A DNA stretch of 64,000 bases, taken from the NCBI GenBank assembly GCA_900112325.1, contig FOLJ01000004.1, positions 62,001 to 126,000 of the forward strand, in the 5' to 3' direction. The stretch comes from Micromonospora sediminimaris (GTDB lineage: Bacteria; Actinomycetota; Actinomycetes; Mycobacteriales; Micromonosporaceae). The notes below the pieces were generated by a model that saw only the letters and a program-made list of their open reading frames with translations, did no database searches and was not told the origin of the DNA. A program made the translations under genes and the position numbers. Positions 7,598 through 16,451 of the stretch are shown piece after piece. Position 1 is the stretch's first letter. Every line of letters starts with the position of its first letter.

Positions 7598-10500
7598 TCA
7601 CCGTGGTCGGGGCACGACCGTCGCCGACGGCCGTACCCCGACCCGTGGCGTCAGGATGATCTCGTCCGGCGGCCGTACTCCGATCGCGCGCATCGCCGCG
7701 CGGTAGCGGGTGAACGCCCGCCGTGCCTCGCCGTGCTGTCCGCCCGCCACGAGGGTGCGCACCAGCATCCGGTGGGCCGGCTCGTCGTACGGATCCTTCT
7801 CCAGCAGGCGGAGCAGGCAGTCCACGGCGGCGTCGCTGTTTCCCGCCGACCGGTGCGCGTCGGCCAGCATCCGCAGCGCCGCGACGTACGCGGCCCGCGC
7901 CTGCTCGCGCAGCGCCGAGGCCCAGTCGGCGTACGGCTCGTCGGAGAACACGTCCGCCCGGTAGTCCCGCACGGCCGCCGTGAGGATGGTGCGTGCTTCC
8001 GCCTGGGCACCCCGATCGAGCAACCGACGACCGTGGGTCACCGCACCGAGGAACTCCATCACGTCGACCCGCAGGTGGGTGACGTCCAGCGCGACGCTTG
8101 CCGCGTCGGTCACCAGGTAGTGGTCCGAGGCGAAGACCCGGTCCGGGTCGAGCACCCCGCGCACGATCGACAGCAACACCGACAGTCGGTGCCCGGTCCT
8201 GCTCGGATCGTCGTCAGGCCAGAGCAGTTCGCACAGCTCGCCCCGGGGCACCGGCCGGCCCCGGCGCACCACCAGGATCCGCAGCAGGTCCCGCGCCCGC
8301 CGCGACTGCCAGGCCGACGGCGGCACCGCAGCCCCGGCCACCCGTACCTCGAACCGGCCGAGGGCGCGGACCAGGACGCCGACGCGACCCACGCCATTTG
8401 ACGGTTGGCCGTCGGCTGGCTGGTCCGGCGGCGTCTCCTCCTGGTCGATCGAGCCGCCCCCGGCGGCGAGGCGCTCGGTGGCCAGCAGCGCGGCGAACCG
8501 ATCGTCGGCCGTGGCGCCCGGCAGCCGGCTCAACGCCAGCGCGGTACGGGCCGCGTCGCCGACCGCCGATGCGTCGGCCCAGATCGCGTACGCCTCGCGC
8601 AGGGCGGCGCGGGCCCGACCCGGGTCGATCTCCGCGACGGCCCGCAGCTCCAGCGCCCGGGCCAGGCCGGCCCGCAACCCACCGGACCGGGCCAGGTCTA
8701 GCGCCTCGCCGGCCAACCGTGCGGTGTGCGCGGCGTAGCCGCCGGCCAGCGCCACCCAGCCCTGCGCGAGCAGTGCCGGAACCCGAAGGTCGTCACTGGC
8801 CAGCCGGGTTGCCTCGGCGGCGTGCCGGGCCGCCGCCGCCGTGTCGTCGGGCAGTAGCACCCGGGCCAGCCCGGCGTGCGCCCGCACCGCCAGCTTCCGG
8901 CTGTCACTGTCATCGGCCAACCGGACCGCTTCGACGAACGCGGCCCGGGCCTGTTCCCGCCAGCCGCGCATCAGATACAGCTCGGCCAGACCCAGGTACG
9001 TGTCGGCGCAGCGGCGCGAGCCCATCCGCTGATGGCAGGCGAGCACCTGGGCGTACCGCGCCGCCGCGTCGTCGTACCGGCCGAGCATCGCCAGCATGTC
9101 GGCCTCGGTCCCGGCGGCCATCGCGTACAGGTTGGCGTGGCCGGCAGCCTCGGCGTGCCCGGCCGCCTGTTGGGCGGCGGCCAGCGCTGCCGGATAGCGG
9201 GCCTGCTCGACGAGGTGGTAGCTCTGGTTGACCAGGATCCGGGCCAGCAGCACCAGGTCGCCGGTGCGTTCGGCGATGCCCAGCGCCAGCCGGTAGTGCT
9301 CCTCGCCGCCGACCTGGTCACCGGTGAGTCCGAGGCAGAGGGCGAGGCTGACGTGTGCGGTGGCCAGCGCACTGTCCCGGCCGGTCTCGGCCGCGCGGCG
9401 GTAGGCCCGCCAGGCGTGTTCCACCCCGGCCGCCGCGTCACCGCTGCGAGCGGTGGCCGCCGCCGTCCACGCCAGCAGCATCGCCTGATCGGTGGGGCAA
9501 CCCGGGGCCTCGTCGCCCCGGGCGAAGTCGGCCAGGGCCCGGGGCTGGTCGCCGCGCAGGTAGTGGATCAAGCCCATCCGCCAGGCGATGCCCGGCTCCC
9601 ACCTCGGCTCGGCTGCCGCCACCTCCTGATACGCGCGGGCCGCCGCGGCCACGTCGCCAGCGGTACGCAACGCGTCGCCGGCGAGCAGCCGTAGCCTGCG
9701 GGTGCGCAGCGGCGCCGGCAGGGTGGTGACCAGTTCGGCTATCGCGCCGGGCCGGCCGGCCGCGATCATCCGGTCGCCGTGCTCGTCGAGCACCGCGGCC
9801 AGCGCCGCATCGTCGCCGCCGAGCCGGAAGGTGAATGCGGCGGCGCGGGCCGGGCCATGGTCGCGGTACCAGGTCGCCGCCCGCAGCAGCGTCCCGCGCG
9901 TCACCGGCGGCCGGTCGTGGCCGGCGACTGCGGCGATCACCGGTACCACCCGGGGCCCGGTGTCGGGATCGGTGCCGACCCTGGTCAGTAGCCCGGTGCG
10001 CAGCAGTCGGCCGAGCTGCGGCCCGGCCGCCGGGTGTCCGGTGACCGCGCAGACGCCCGCCGTCACCGGCGCGAGGTCGGCCACCTCGTGCAGCAGCCGC
10101 CGGACGTCCTCCGGCAGCGGGCCGAGCACCTCCTCGGCCAGGTAACGCGTCACCAGACCGCCGGGCTCGGTCACCGCCGGCAGGAGCGGCCCGGCGGGTA
10201 CGCCCTCGGCGACCAGGGTCTCGGCGACCAGCCGGACCAGCGCGGGCCACCCTGCGGTGATCTCGTGCACGCGCTGCGCCAGGGCGGGGGCGGTCAGCCC
10301 GTACTCGGTGTGCAGCACCTCGTCGACCTGATCGGTGGTCAGGCTCAGCTCGGCCGGGCGGAGCTGCGCGGGCACCATCCGGGTCAACCACGACGACGCG
10401 GCACAGCCCACCGGCCATCGCGACGACAGGGCCAGCCGTACGCCGTCCGGCAGGCCGGCGATCGCGTGCAGCAAAGCCTGCTCGGTCCGTTCCGACATGG

Positions 10501-10798
10501 CGGGCAGTCCGTCGAGGACGAGCTGCGTCGCGCCGGTGGCCAGCTCCGCCAGCTCGCCGCGGAGCAACGCATCGACGTCGCACTCCCGTTGCCACCGGAC
10601 GGTCGGGCCGGGGAACAGCCGGCGCAGCGCGGTGGTCTTGCCGTAGCCGGCGGCTGCCACCACCAGCCACAGCTTGCCGCGCTGCTGTTCCAGCATGGCG
10701 GCAGCTTGTCCCGCCGGGTGCGCCTCGGCAAGGCGATTCCCGCTATCCCGACAGCAACACCGTCCAAAGGGCCCACGCCGTCGCGGTGTCATCGACAT
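7598..10798 (-). CDS. Large SARP-type regulator: ATPase, TPR and C-terminal BTAD domains
   Basis: 1066-residue regulator. The N-terminus is a STAND-type ATPase with Walker A AAAGYGKTTAL (about residues 48-58) and Walker B-like QLVLDGLP (about 92-99). The middle (about 380-780) is TPR-like helical repeat. The C-terminus has an OmpR-type winged helix (LGRFEVRVAG... WQSRRARDLLRILVVRRG.. ELLWPD) followed by a BTAD domain (VALDVTHLRVDVMEFL...). The order is inverted relative to AfsR, where the winged helix is N-terminal; it resembles MalT-like ATPases that have taken a SARP output module. SARPs usually activate antibiotic or specialised-metabolite genes. The start is the first ATG at 10798; a GTG further upstream or the ATG near 10696 are possible. 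The type II thioesterase gene lies 45 bases upstream on the same strand. Confidence 0.88.
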   Translation of the reverse strand: MSMTPRRRGPFGRCCCRDSGNRLAEAHPAGQAAAMLEQQRGKLWLVVAAAGYGKTTALRRLFPGPTVRWQRECDVDALLRGELAELATGATQLVLDGLPAMSERTEQALLHAIAGLPDGVRLALSSRWPVGCAASSWLTRMVPAQLRPAELSLTTDQVDEVLHTEYGLTAPALAQRVHEITAGWPALVRLVAETLVAEGVPAGPLLPAVTEPGGLVTRYLAEEVLGPLPEDVRRLLHEVADLAPVTAGVCAVTGHPAAGPQLGRLLRTGLLTRVGTDPDTGPRVVPVIAAVAGHDRPPVTRGTLLRAATWYRDHGPARAAAFTFRLGGDDAALAAVLDEHGDRMIAAGRPGAIAELVTTLPAPLRTRRLRLLAGDALRTAGDVAAAARAYQEVAAAEPRWEPGIAWRMGLIHYLRGDQPRALADFARGDEAPGCPTDQAMLLAWTAAATARSGDAAAGVEHAWRAYRRAAETGRDSALATAHVSLALCLGLTGDQVGGEEHYRLALGIAERTGDLVLLARILVNQSYHLVEQARYPAALAAAQQAAGHAEAAGHANLYAMAAGTEADMLAMLGRYDDAAARYAQVLACHQRMGSRRCADTYLGLAELYLMRGWREQARAAFVEAVRLADDSDSRKLAVRAHAGLARVLLPDDTAAAARHAAEATRLASDDLRVPALLAQGWVALAGGYAAHTARLAGEALDLARSGGLRAGLARALELRAVAEIDPGRARAALREAYAIWADASAVGDAARTALALSRLPGATADDRFAALLATERLAAGGGSIDQEETPPDQPADGQPSNGVGRVGVLVRALGRFEVRVAGAAVPPSAWQSRRARDLLRILVVRRGRPVPRGELCELLWPDDDPSRTGHRLSVLLSIVRGVLDPDRVFASDHYLVTDAASVALDVTHLRVDVMEFLGAVTHGRRLLDRGAQAEARTILTAAVRDYRADVFSDEPYADWASALREQARAAYVAALRMLADAHRSAGNSDAAVDCLLRLLEKDPYDEPAHRMLVRTLVAGGQHGEARRAFTRYRAAMRAIGVRPPDEIILTPRVGVRPSATVVPRPR

Positions 10799-10843
10799 GC
10801 CCCGGGAGGATCGTCGGTGGCGTCCTCCGTTTCGATCGCGAGG

Positions 10844-11608
10844 TCACAGTGCCGTTTCGTTGACCGGAGCGACCCGGCCGGCTGGGTCCGGCGGTAGCTG
10901 CGACAGCAGACCGGACGACATCAGATCCGCGACTGCCTCGACGTGGTCCAGGATGAAGAAGTGTCCACCTGGGAACACGTGTTGCGCGAAGGCGCCATGG
11001 GTGACCTCGGCCCACGCCATGGCTGAACCTACCGGCACCGCCGGATCCTCCGCGCCGTTGAGCACGGTCACCGGGCAGTGGAGCAGCCGACCCCGGTGGT
11101 ACCGGTACGCGGACAGGACACGGTAGTCGGCCCGGATCACCTCTAACGCGAGCGCGCGCATCGCCGCGTCGTCGAAGATCCGGCGGTCCGTGCCACCGAG
11201 GGCGCAGATGTGCTCGATCAACTGTGTGTCGTCCAGCAGGTGCTGTCCGCCCTTGGGCGGCGCCGACGGGTCACCCCGCCCCGACAGGTAGAGCGCCACA
11301 GGTTCTCGCCCTTCCGCCGCCAGGATGCGGGCGGTCTCCAGGGCGACGAGGGAACCCAGGCTGTGACCGAGAAGCACGACCGGACCGTCGACACAGGCCA
11401 GGATCGCCGCCGCCGTGTTCGCCGCAAGCTCGCCGATCGAGCGGGCGTAAGGCTCCTGGATCCGGTGCGCCCGCCCCGGATACTGGACGACCATCGTCGC
11501 CAGCCACGACGGGTACGCCCGGACGAGCTTGAGGTAGGCGGCGGCTGATCCGCCCGCGTGCGGGCAGATGACCAGGCTCGCCCGGGGATCCGCGGCAGCG
11601 GGTGTCAT
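10844..11608 (-). CDS. Type II thioesterase (alpha/beta hydrolase)
   Basis: About 254 residues. It removes aberrant acyl groups from carrier proteins of polyketide or non-ribosomal peptide synthases. The alpha/beta-hydrolase features are clear: oxyanion region CPHAGGSAAAYLKL, nucleophile GHSLGSL, an acidic residue in NGAEDPAVP and the catalytic His in PGGHFFI. The ATG at 11608 overlaps the stop of a 45-residue ORF as ATGA. The family N-terminal signature SPWLxxF appears as SPWLVK just upstream in the same frame, so a TTG start at 11653 is an alternative (269 residues). No carrier-protein synthase lies in the window; the SARP gene downstream may be co-transcribed. Confidence 0.9.
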   Translation of the reverse strand: MTPAAADPRASLVICPHAGGSAAAYLKLVRAYPSWLATMVVQYPGRAHRIQEPYARSIGELAANTAAAILACVDGPVVLLGHSLGSLVALETARILAAEGREPVALYLSGRGDPSAPPKGGQHLLDDTQLIEHICALGGTDRRIFDDAAMRALALEVIRADYRVLSAYRYHRGRLLHCPVTVLNGAEDPAVPVGSAMAWAEVTHGAFAQHVFPGGHFFILDHVEAVADLMSSGLLSQLPPDPAGRVAPVNETAL

Positions 11609-11742
11609 CTTGACCAGCCACGGTGACGCGGGCCGGCCGAGGTGTGGTTGCAAGATTCTTTCACCGTTGGTCGAGGAGAGAGCCGGTCGTCGGCCGAGGT
11701 GTCCGCCTGCCCGGTCAGTCCCTGAAGACTGCTGCTTGGCAT
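11605..11742 (-). CDS. 45-residue ORF coupled to the thioesterase gene
   Basis: A short frame with ATG at 11742, preceded at good spacing by AGGAG (11747-11751), ends in TGA overlapping the thioesterase ATG (ATGA at 11605-11608). The peptide starts MPSSSLQGLTGQADTSADD, is hydrophilic and contains one Cys. It could be a translated leader that couples thioesterase synthesis, a small protein, or a chance frame. The in-frame SPWLVK signature of the other frame argues that the thioesterase itself may begin inside this region, which would weaken the coupling idea. Confidence 0.4.
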   Translation of the reverse strand: MPSSSLQGLTGQADTSADDRLSPRPTVKESCNHTSAGPRHRGWSR

Positions 11743-11874
11743 TCAAGCTCCTGGGATGTCTTTCGGCACATCCGCTGGCAACGATCGACGATTCGCAGTG
11801 CATCGGCAGTGTAGGCGATCCGGTGTGGATCTGTCTCTCCGCATCGACTGTGTCACGCCGGGTGTGCGGGGTTG

Positions 11875-11911
11875 CCGGCGGTGCGGCGGTCGGGCGGGAA
11901 GTCACCGCCGG
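11875..11911 (-). terminator. Candidate terminator of the nitrite reductase operon
   Basis: Arms CCGGCGGT (11875-11882) and ACCGCCGG (11904-11911), a perfect 8-bp match with a 21-base loop, lie 20 bases past the stop of the last gene of the minus-strand operon. Confidence 0.45.
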
Positions 11912-11931
11912 ATGCCAGCATGATCGTCGGT

Positions 11932-12693
11932 TCAGCTCGTGGTGGCGATCAGCACGAGGATGCTGGCGAGGATCTCGATGAGGCCGACGTGTTTCGGGGT
12001 GAGCCGGCGTCGGGGTAGGACGGCGGCGCGGACGAGGAGAAGCAGGAACACGCCGAGCAGGGGGAGACTCAGCCAGGCGGCCAGGACGACCGCGGCGATG
12101 TGATAGCCGACCGAGGCTCGGTGGTAGGTGGTGTTGCCGCGTTCGCGGATCATCGTCTTGACGTACAGCACGGTGCCGGTGAAGTAGGCGGCGACGGCGA
12201 GGAACGCGGTGACGACCGTGTCGAGAGGCTGACCGGCGGCGGTGGCGACGACGAAGACCATGAGGCAGCTCTGCGCGACGGAGGCGATGTCGTTGCCGAG
12301 GGCACGTTCGGCCCGCCGTCGCGCGTGCACGACGTTGACGGCCAGCAGGGCGGTGTAGGCGGGGGCGTACCAGAGCAGTTCCGGGCGGAGCAGCAGGACG
12401 AGGCCGCCCAGCAGTGCGGTCGGGATGCCGTAGGTCCACAGCTGGGCGCGTACCCGGCCGGGCCGGCGCGTCTTGACGGCTTGCAGCAGGTAGTAGCTGA
12501 GCAGGTAGCCGGTGAGCCAGGCACCGAGCAGGGGCAGGTGCGGCCAGTGAAGTCCGACGGTGAGGACCGCGGCGAGCCACGGTACGAGCAGCATCGCCCA
12601 GGCACCGTGCTGAGGCGGAACGAACTGTCGGAGCCTGCGGGGCCGCGGCCGGACGGCGGTGGACCTGGCGGTGCGGCGTACGGGAGTGGTCAT
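11932..12693 (-). CDS. YwiC-like polytopic membrane protein
   Basis: About 253 residues with roughly seven membrane helices (for example AWAMLLVPWLAAVLTVGL, TALLGGLVLLLRPELLWY, YHIAAVVLAAWLSLPLL) and the family's N-terminal signature RRFVPPQHGAWAML, here RQFVPPQHGAWAM. YwiC-like proteins recur beside respiratory nitrate/nitrite genes in Gram-positive bacteria; their role is not known. It is the last gene of the nitrite reductase operon. ATG at 12693 is given; a GTG at 12705 overlapping the nirK stop (GTGA, with GAGGT before it) is an equally good start. Confidence 0.85.
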   Translation of the reverse strand: MTTPVRRTARSTAVRPRPRRLRQFVPPQHGAWAMLLVPWLAAVLTVGLHWPHLPLLGAWLTGYLLSYYLLQAVKTRRPGRVRAQLWTYGIPTALLGGLVLLLRPELLWYAPAYTALLAVNVVHARRRAERALGNDIASVAQSCLMVFVVATAAGQPLDTVVTAFLAVAAYFTGTVLYVKTMIRERGNTTYHRASVGYHIAAVVLAAWLSLPLLGVFLLLLVRAAVLPRRRLTPKHVGLIEILASILVLIATTS

Positions 12694-12701
12694 GGGCCTG
12701 G

Positions 12702-14069
12702 TCACCGCACCTCGATCACGCCGCGGGCGCCGCGTTCGGCGTCGACCATGGCATGGGTGACGAAGGGAAACCGTCCCGGTTCGGGCAGGACGGTCTCGAC
12801 GAAGCCGCCGGCGGCGGGCGCGAGGTCCAGCACCTGGGCCGCCCCGGGGTCGTCCGGCCGCAGTCGCCAGCCGCCCTCGGCGTAGACGGTGTCGAACTGG
12901 GCGCCGACGACGTGGAAGGCGCTGGAGCGGTTCGGGCCGGCGTTGAGCAGCCAGATGCGGATCCGGTCGCCGGCCCCGGCGGTCAACGGCCGGTGCGCGT
13001 ACTGGGAGACGTAGCCGTTGAAGACCACCGCGTCCGGTCGTTCGGCCTGCATCTTGGCCAGGTCGCCGGGTTCGCTGTCGGGGCCGAGATGGAACTCGGA
13101 CTGCACGAGCACGTATTCGTGGTCGACGGCGGGCAGGTCGGGTGGGTCGATGATGACCGCGCCGTACATGCCGTTGCCGATGTGGTGCAGCATCGGCATC
13201 GTCGAGCAGTGGTACATCCAGATGCCGGCCTTGGTGGCGGTGAACCGGTAGGTGAGCCGCTCGCCAGGGTCGATCGGCCGCATGGGTCGGTCGGGGGCGA
13301 GGGCACCGGCGTGGAAGTCGACGCCGTGGTCGATGGTGCCGTCGTTGATGAGGGTGACGTCGAAGGTGTCGCCGACGCGACCGCGCAGCACCGGCCCGGG
13401 CGACGTTCCGTTGAACGTCCACAGTTGCTGCCGGACGCCGGGTGCGACCTCCCGCACGACCTCCCGCACGCGCAGTTCGACGTGGTGGATCCGGCCGGTC
13501 GGGACGGGCGGGGCGGTGGCGTCGTGGGCGGTGAAGCCGGCCGTGGGCTCCGCCATCGCGTCGATGACCGGTGCGGGAGCCGGCTCCGTGGTCGGTGCGG
13601 CGTGCCCGGTGTGGCTGTCGGTCCCGGTCGATGTCGCCGTGGTGGTGATGGTCAGGGTCATGCCGGCCCGGCGGTGCCCGGGCAGCGAGCACCATCCCTC
13701 GACGGTGGCGCCGATGATGCCGGCATCCAGGCGGGTGGTGCCGTTGCGGGCGAGGATGGCGGTCTTGGCGCCGGTCGCCAGGACGAGATCGTGGCGGCGT
13801 TGGTCGTTGTTGGTCAGTTCGATGACCAGCCGGTCCCCGGCGGGAACGGTGATGCGGTCGGGTTGGAAACGCATGCCGTCGGCGGTGACGGCCACGGTGG
13901 TGGTCCGCCCGGTGGGGGTCACGCCGGCCGCCGCAGCGGTGTTGGTGGCTGGTGCGGTGGCGCGTTCGGCGGCCACGCCGACCAGGACGGCCAGCAGGAC
14001 CAGAGCGAGCCCGACCGCCACGCCGCCGAGCGGGCGCGCCGGTGGGGGTGTGGCGACAGGTGGTGTCAC
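12702..14069 (-). CDS. nirK: Copper nitrite reductase with an extra N-terminal cupredoxin domain
   Basis: 455 residues; reduces nitrite to nitric oxide outside the membrane. Order: one membrane anchor (about 14-36), a cupredoxin domain (about 55-145) with type 1 copper ligands His (QRRHDLV) and CSLPGHRRAGM, a linker, then the two NirK cupredoxin domains (about 190-455). NirK ligands are all visible: DHGVDFHAG, MYHCSTMPMLHHIGNGMYG, FHVVGAQFD and THAMVDAE. The extra cupredoxin may pass electrons to the NirK core. GTG at 14069 has a GGAG site 7 bases upstream and overlaps the preceding gene. Product NO fits the two hemerythrins and the Cys-containing regulator nearby. Confidence 0.92.
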   Translation of the reverse strand: MTPPVATPPPARPLGGVAVGLALVLLAVLVGVAAERATAPATNTAAAAGVTPTGRTTTVAVTADGMRFQPDRITVPAGDRLVIELTNNDQRRHDLVLATGAKTAILARNGTTRLDAGIIGATVEGWCSLPGHRRAGMTLTITTTATSTGTDSHTGHAAPTTEPAPAPVIDAMAEPTAGFTAHDATAPPVPTGRIHHVELRVREVVREVAPGVRQQLWTFNGTSPGPVLRGRVGDTFDVTLINDGTIDHGVDFHAGALAPDRPMRPIDPGERLTYRFTATKAGIWMYHCSTMPMLHHIGNGMYGAVIIDPPDLPAVDHEYVLVQSEFHLGPDSEPGDLAKMQAERPDAVVFNGYVSQYAHRPLTAGAGDRIRIWLLNAGPNRSSAFHVVGAQFDTVYAEGGWRLRPDDPGAAQVLDLAPAAGGFVETVLPEPGRFPFVTHAMVDAERGARGVIEVR

Positions 14070-15307
14070 GGTTGTCTCCGGGAGGCGAGCAAAACGTGCA
14101 CAGCGGGCACGAGGAACTGCAGCAGGGCGGCGAGCAGGAGCAGCGAGGTGGTGATCCGTACGTAGGGGGGTACCGCCAGGACGAAGACGGCCAGGGCGGC
14201 GTTGGTCGTGGCGACGCGCTGCGGCCAGTGACGGTCGAGCCGTTCGGTGCGCTCGCGTACCAGGGCCGGTCCGCCACCGAGCGCCACGGGCAGCAGGTAC
14301 GCCAGGGCACCGAGGATTACCTGGCCGACGAAGCCGATGAGGAACGGCACGAGCACGGCGGAAAAGCGGTCCGCCGCCACGGCCGGGTCGGACGCGGACA
14401 GCAGTGTCCAGGCGTCGACGCCGAGCGCGACGACCAGCCAACCGGCGGCGGCCGTGATGGACCAACTCGGGAATGAGGCCGGGGTCTTGCGCCGGGCGGC
14501 CTGTGCGGCCGGCACCGCGGTGAGCAGGACGGCCGTGGCGGTCAGCGCCAGCCCACCGACGGCCAGCAGCGGCCACCAGGCCAACACGCCGGTGCTGACA
14601 GCCGTGAGTCCGGCGACCGCGACCGGCAACCCTCGCCGGGCCGCGGTGGCGGCACCGTCGGCCATGCGGGTACGCAGCACTGTCGGCCACAGGGTGAGCA
14701 GGGTGCCCAGCACGGTCAACGTTACCCAGCCCAGCAGGTTGACGTGCGCGTGGAACAACAGCAGTCGCGACCGGCTGACGTCGTCGACGACGAGCATCCA
14801 GGCGCCGACCGGGATCCCGACCAGCAGGGCGCCGGTGGCGGCCAGGTAGTGGTGCACCGTGACGGCGAAGCGGGCGGGCAGCGCCGCGCGCAGCCGCGCG
14901 ACCAGCCACACCAGGTGTGCCGCGACCGCGGCGAACACCATGCCGGCGCCGACGACGCCGATCCACGGCTGGTCGACGACACCGCTGGCGAGCACCCCGG
15001 CCACGCCGAGGTTGAGCACGGTGAGCCGGATGCCGTCGCCGTGGCGGCTGGCCGGTGGTGGGCAGCGCAGCACGGCGCTGGTGAAGTGGGCGCTCCAGAT
15101 CACGATGGCGTTGGTGGCGACACCGAGCAGCAGCAGGTGCATGCCGAGCCACCGCCAGGCCGGCAGGACCGGGTGGGTGAGCGCGACGGCGACGAGTGCG
15201 ACCAGGTACGCCAGGGGCAGCATGCCGACGCGGCGGTGCCAGGTCGCGCGGCCGGTGGGGCCGCTGCCGCTGGGCGGAGCCTGATCGCCGGCCACGATGG
15301 TGCTCAC
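14066..15307 (-). CDS. Polytopic membrane protein of the nitrite reductase operon (HAHxNLLGW type)
   Basis: 413 residues with about ten to twelve membrane helices. Conserved His-containing helices are visible: IWSAHFTSAVLRC, TVHHYLAATGALLVG and LFHAHVNLLGWVTLTVLGT. As I recall, this membrane domain is fused N-terminally to copper nitrite reductase in some actinobacteria; here the two are separate genes overlapping by 4 bases. The His residues suggest heme or copper binding and a role in delivering electrons or metal to NirK (inference). GTG start overlaps the upstream stop as GTGA. Confidence 0.78.
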   Translation of the reverse strand: MSTIVAGDQAPPSGSGPTGRATWHRRVGMLPLAYLVALVAVALTHPVLPAWRWLGMHLLLLGVATNAIVIWSAHFTSAVLRCPPPASRHGDGIRLTVLNLGVAGVLASGVVDQPWIGVVGAGMVFAAVAAHLVWLVARLRAALPARFAVTVHHYLAATGALLVGIPVGAWMLVVDDVSRSRLLLFHAHVNLLGWVTLTVLGTLLTLWPTVLRTRMADGAATAARRGLPVAVAGLTAVSTGVLAWWPLLAVGGLALTATAVLLTAVPAAQAARRKTPASFPSWSITAAAGWLVVALGVDAWTLLSASDPAVAADRFSAVLVPFLIGFVGQVILGALAYLLPVALGGGPALVRERTERLDRHWPQRVATTNAALAVFVLAVPPYVRITTSLLLLAALLQFLVPAVHVLLASRRQP

Positions 15308-16446
15308 GACACACCCGCCGGGATGCGGTGCCGGACCGGCGTCGGCGTCGGCGTCGGAGACAACCTTCCGTGTCGTAGTGACAGGGTGACGGCGCAGCCG
15401 GCGAAGCCGAGCACGGCGGCCACGTTGGCGACTCCGGCCCAGCGCCACACCTGCGCCATGCCGGCGGCGTCGCCGAGGCCGACGCGTACCAGCAGCGAGG
15501 CGTGCAGCACGGCGAGGGGCGGATAGAGCACCCGGTGGTACGGCAGGGGCCGGCGCAGCACCGCGGGCAGGATCACCGGCGCGTGTACGAAGATCATGGA
15601 CATGACGAAGCCGAGGAAGACCGCGTGCAGCGTGGCGTCGTACCGGGGGCCGTCGGTCGCCGGTCCGGCACCGGCCCACAGCACGCCGGCCAGGGCCAGC
15701 CACCCGTAACCGGACAGCAGACCCACGGCGACGTAACGGGGGAGGGCCCGCGCCCGGACGGTGTGGCGGGCGACGTCGAAGACGGCGAGCCAGGCCGTGA
15801 CGGCGAGGACGCCCGCACCCAGCAGATGGGGGCCGGTCATCGGCCACAGCGTGGTCGCCGTGGCGCCGGCCAGTAGGGCGGCCAGCGCGGTGAGGAACCA
15901 CCGCTCGGCGTACGGGTGGTGCAGTGCGGCGTGCGCCAGCTCAAGGCGTTCGCCGGCGATGGTGGCCACGACGAAGGTGGCCAGCCACGGCACGGTCTCG
16001 GCGACCGGGTAGCCGGCCAGCCACAGCAGTGTGGCCGCGTACCAGGCGAACGCGCCGGTGGTCTGGGCGAGCAGAGCGGCGCTGGGTTGGCGGCGCCACA
16101 GCGCCCGGTAGATCCCGAGCAGGACCACCGACGCGGACATGAGCAGCGCCTTGCCGGCCAGGCTCGGTCCGGTGGCGACCAGCGCGAGACCGCCGAGCCC
16201 GGAACAGGTGGGGGCGAGCAGCGCCCAGCGCGCGCCGAGTGCGACCGCGCGTTCCAGCGCGATCAGCGTGCCGACGAAACCGAGGACCATCAGCGGTCCA
16301 TGCACCTGGTCCACCGCGACCGGCGGGGTGGGAACCGGCGTGCCGAGCAGCTGCAGGCCCGCGTACAGGCCGGACAGCAGCGCGACGGCGGCGGTGGCGA
16401 GGGCGGGTAGCCGCCACCGGACGGGCATCGAGGCGGGGAGGCTCAC
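15304..16446 (-). CDS. Polytopic membrane protein, NnrS-like
   Basis: 380 residues with about twelve membrane helices. Features such as VDQVHGPLMVLGFVGTLIALERAVAL, RLELAHAAL and MIFVHAPVILPAVL resemble NnrS-type heme-copper membrane proteins linked to nitrogen-oxide metabolism and NO tolerance. The similarity is my reading, not a search result. The GTG at 16446 is chosen because it starts 6 bases after the regulator's stop; an ATG at 16494 overlapping the regulator by 43 bases is possible. Confidence 0.7.
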   Translation of the reverse strand: MSLPASMPVRWRLPALATAAVALLSGLYAGLQLLGTPVPTPPVAVDQVHGPLMVLGFVGTLIALERAVALGARWALLAPTCSGLGGLALVATGPSLAGKALLMSASVVLLGIYRALWRRQPSAALLAQTTGAFAWYAATLLWLAGYPVAETVPWLATFVVATIAGERLELAHAALHHPYAERWFLTALAALLAGATATTLWPMTGPHLLGAGVLAVTAWLAVFDVARHTVRARALPRYVAVGLLSGYGWLALAGVLWAGAGPATDGPRYDATLHAVFLGFVMSMIFVHAPVILPAVLRRPLPYHRVLYPPLAVLHASLLVRVGLGDAAGMAQVWRWAGVANVAAVLGFAGCAVTLSLRHGRLSPTPTPTPVRHRIPAGVS

Positions 16447-16451
16447 GACCG

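Noticed and set aside
8098-9231. Plus-strand open frames opposite the SARP regulator
   Set aside because: Arg/Pro-rich translations without motifs, explained by the reverse of a high-GC coding sequence.
10805-10828. GGAGGA...TCCTCC inverted repeat between thioesterase and SARP genes
   Set aside because: Only 6 bp with a 12-base loop in a 45-base gap; too weak to call a terminator.
10844-12580. One continuous minus-strand frame joining the thioesterase to sequence under the YwiC-like gene
   Set aside because: Only the last 254-269 codons match a protein family; the upstream part is Arg/Pro/His-rich and overlaps the real YwiC-like gene in another frame.
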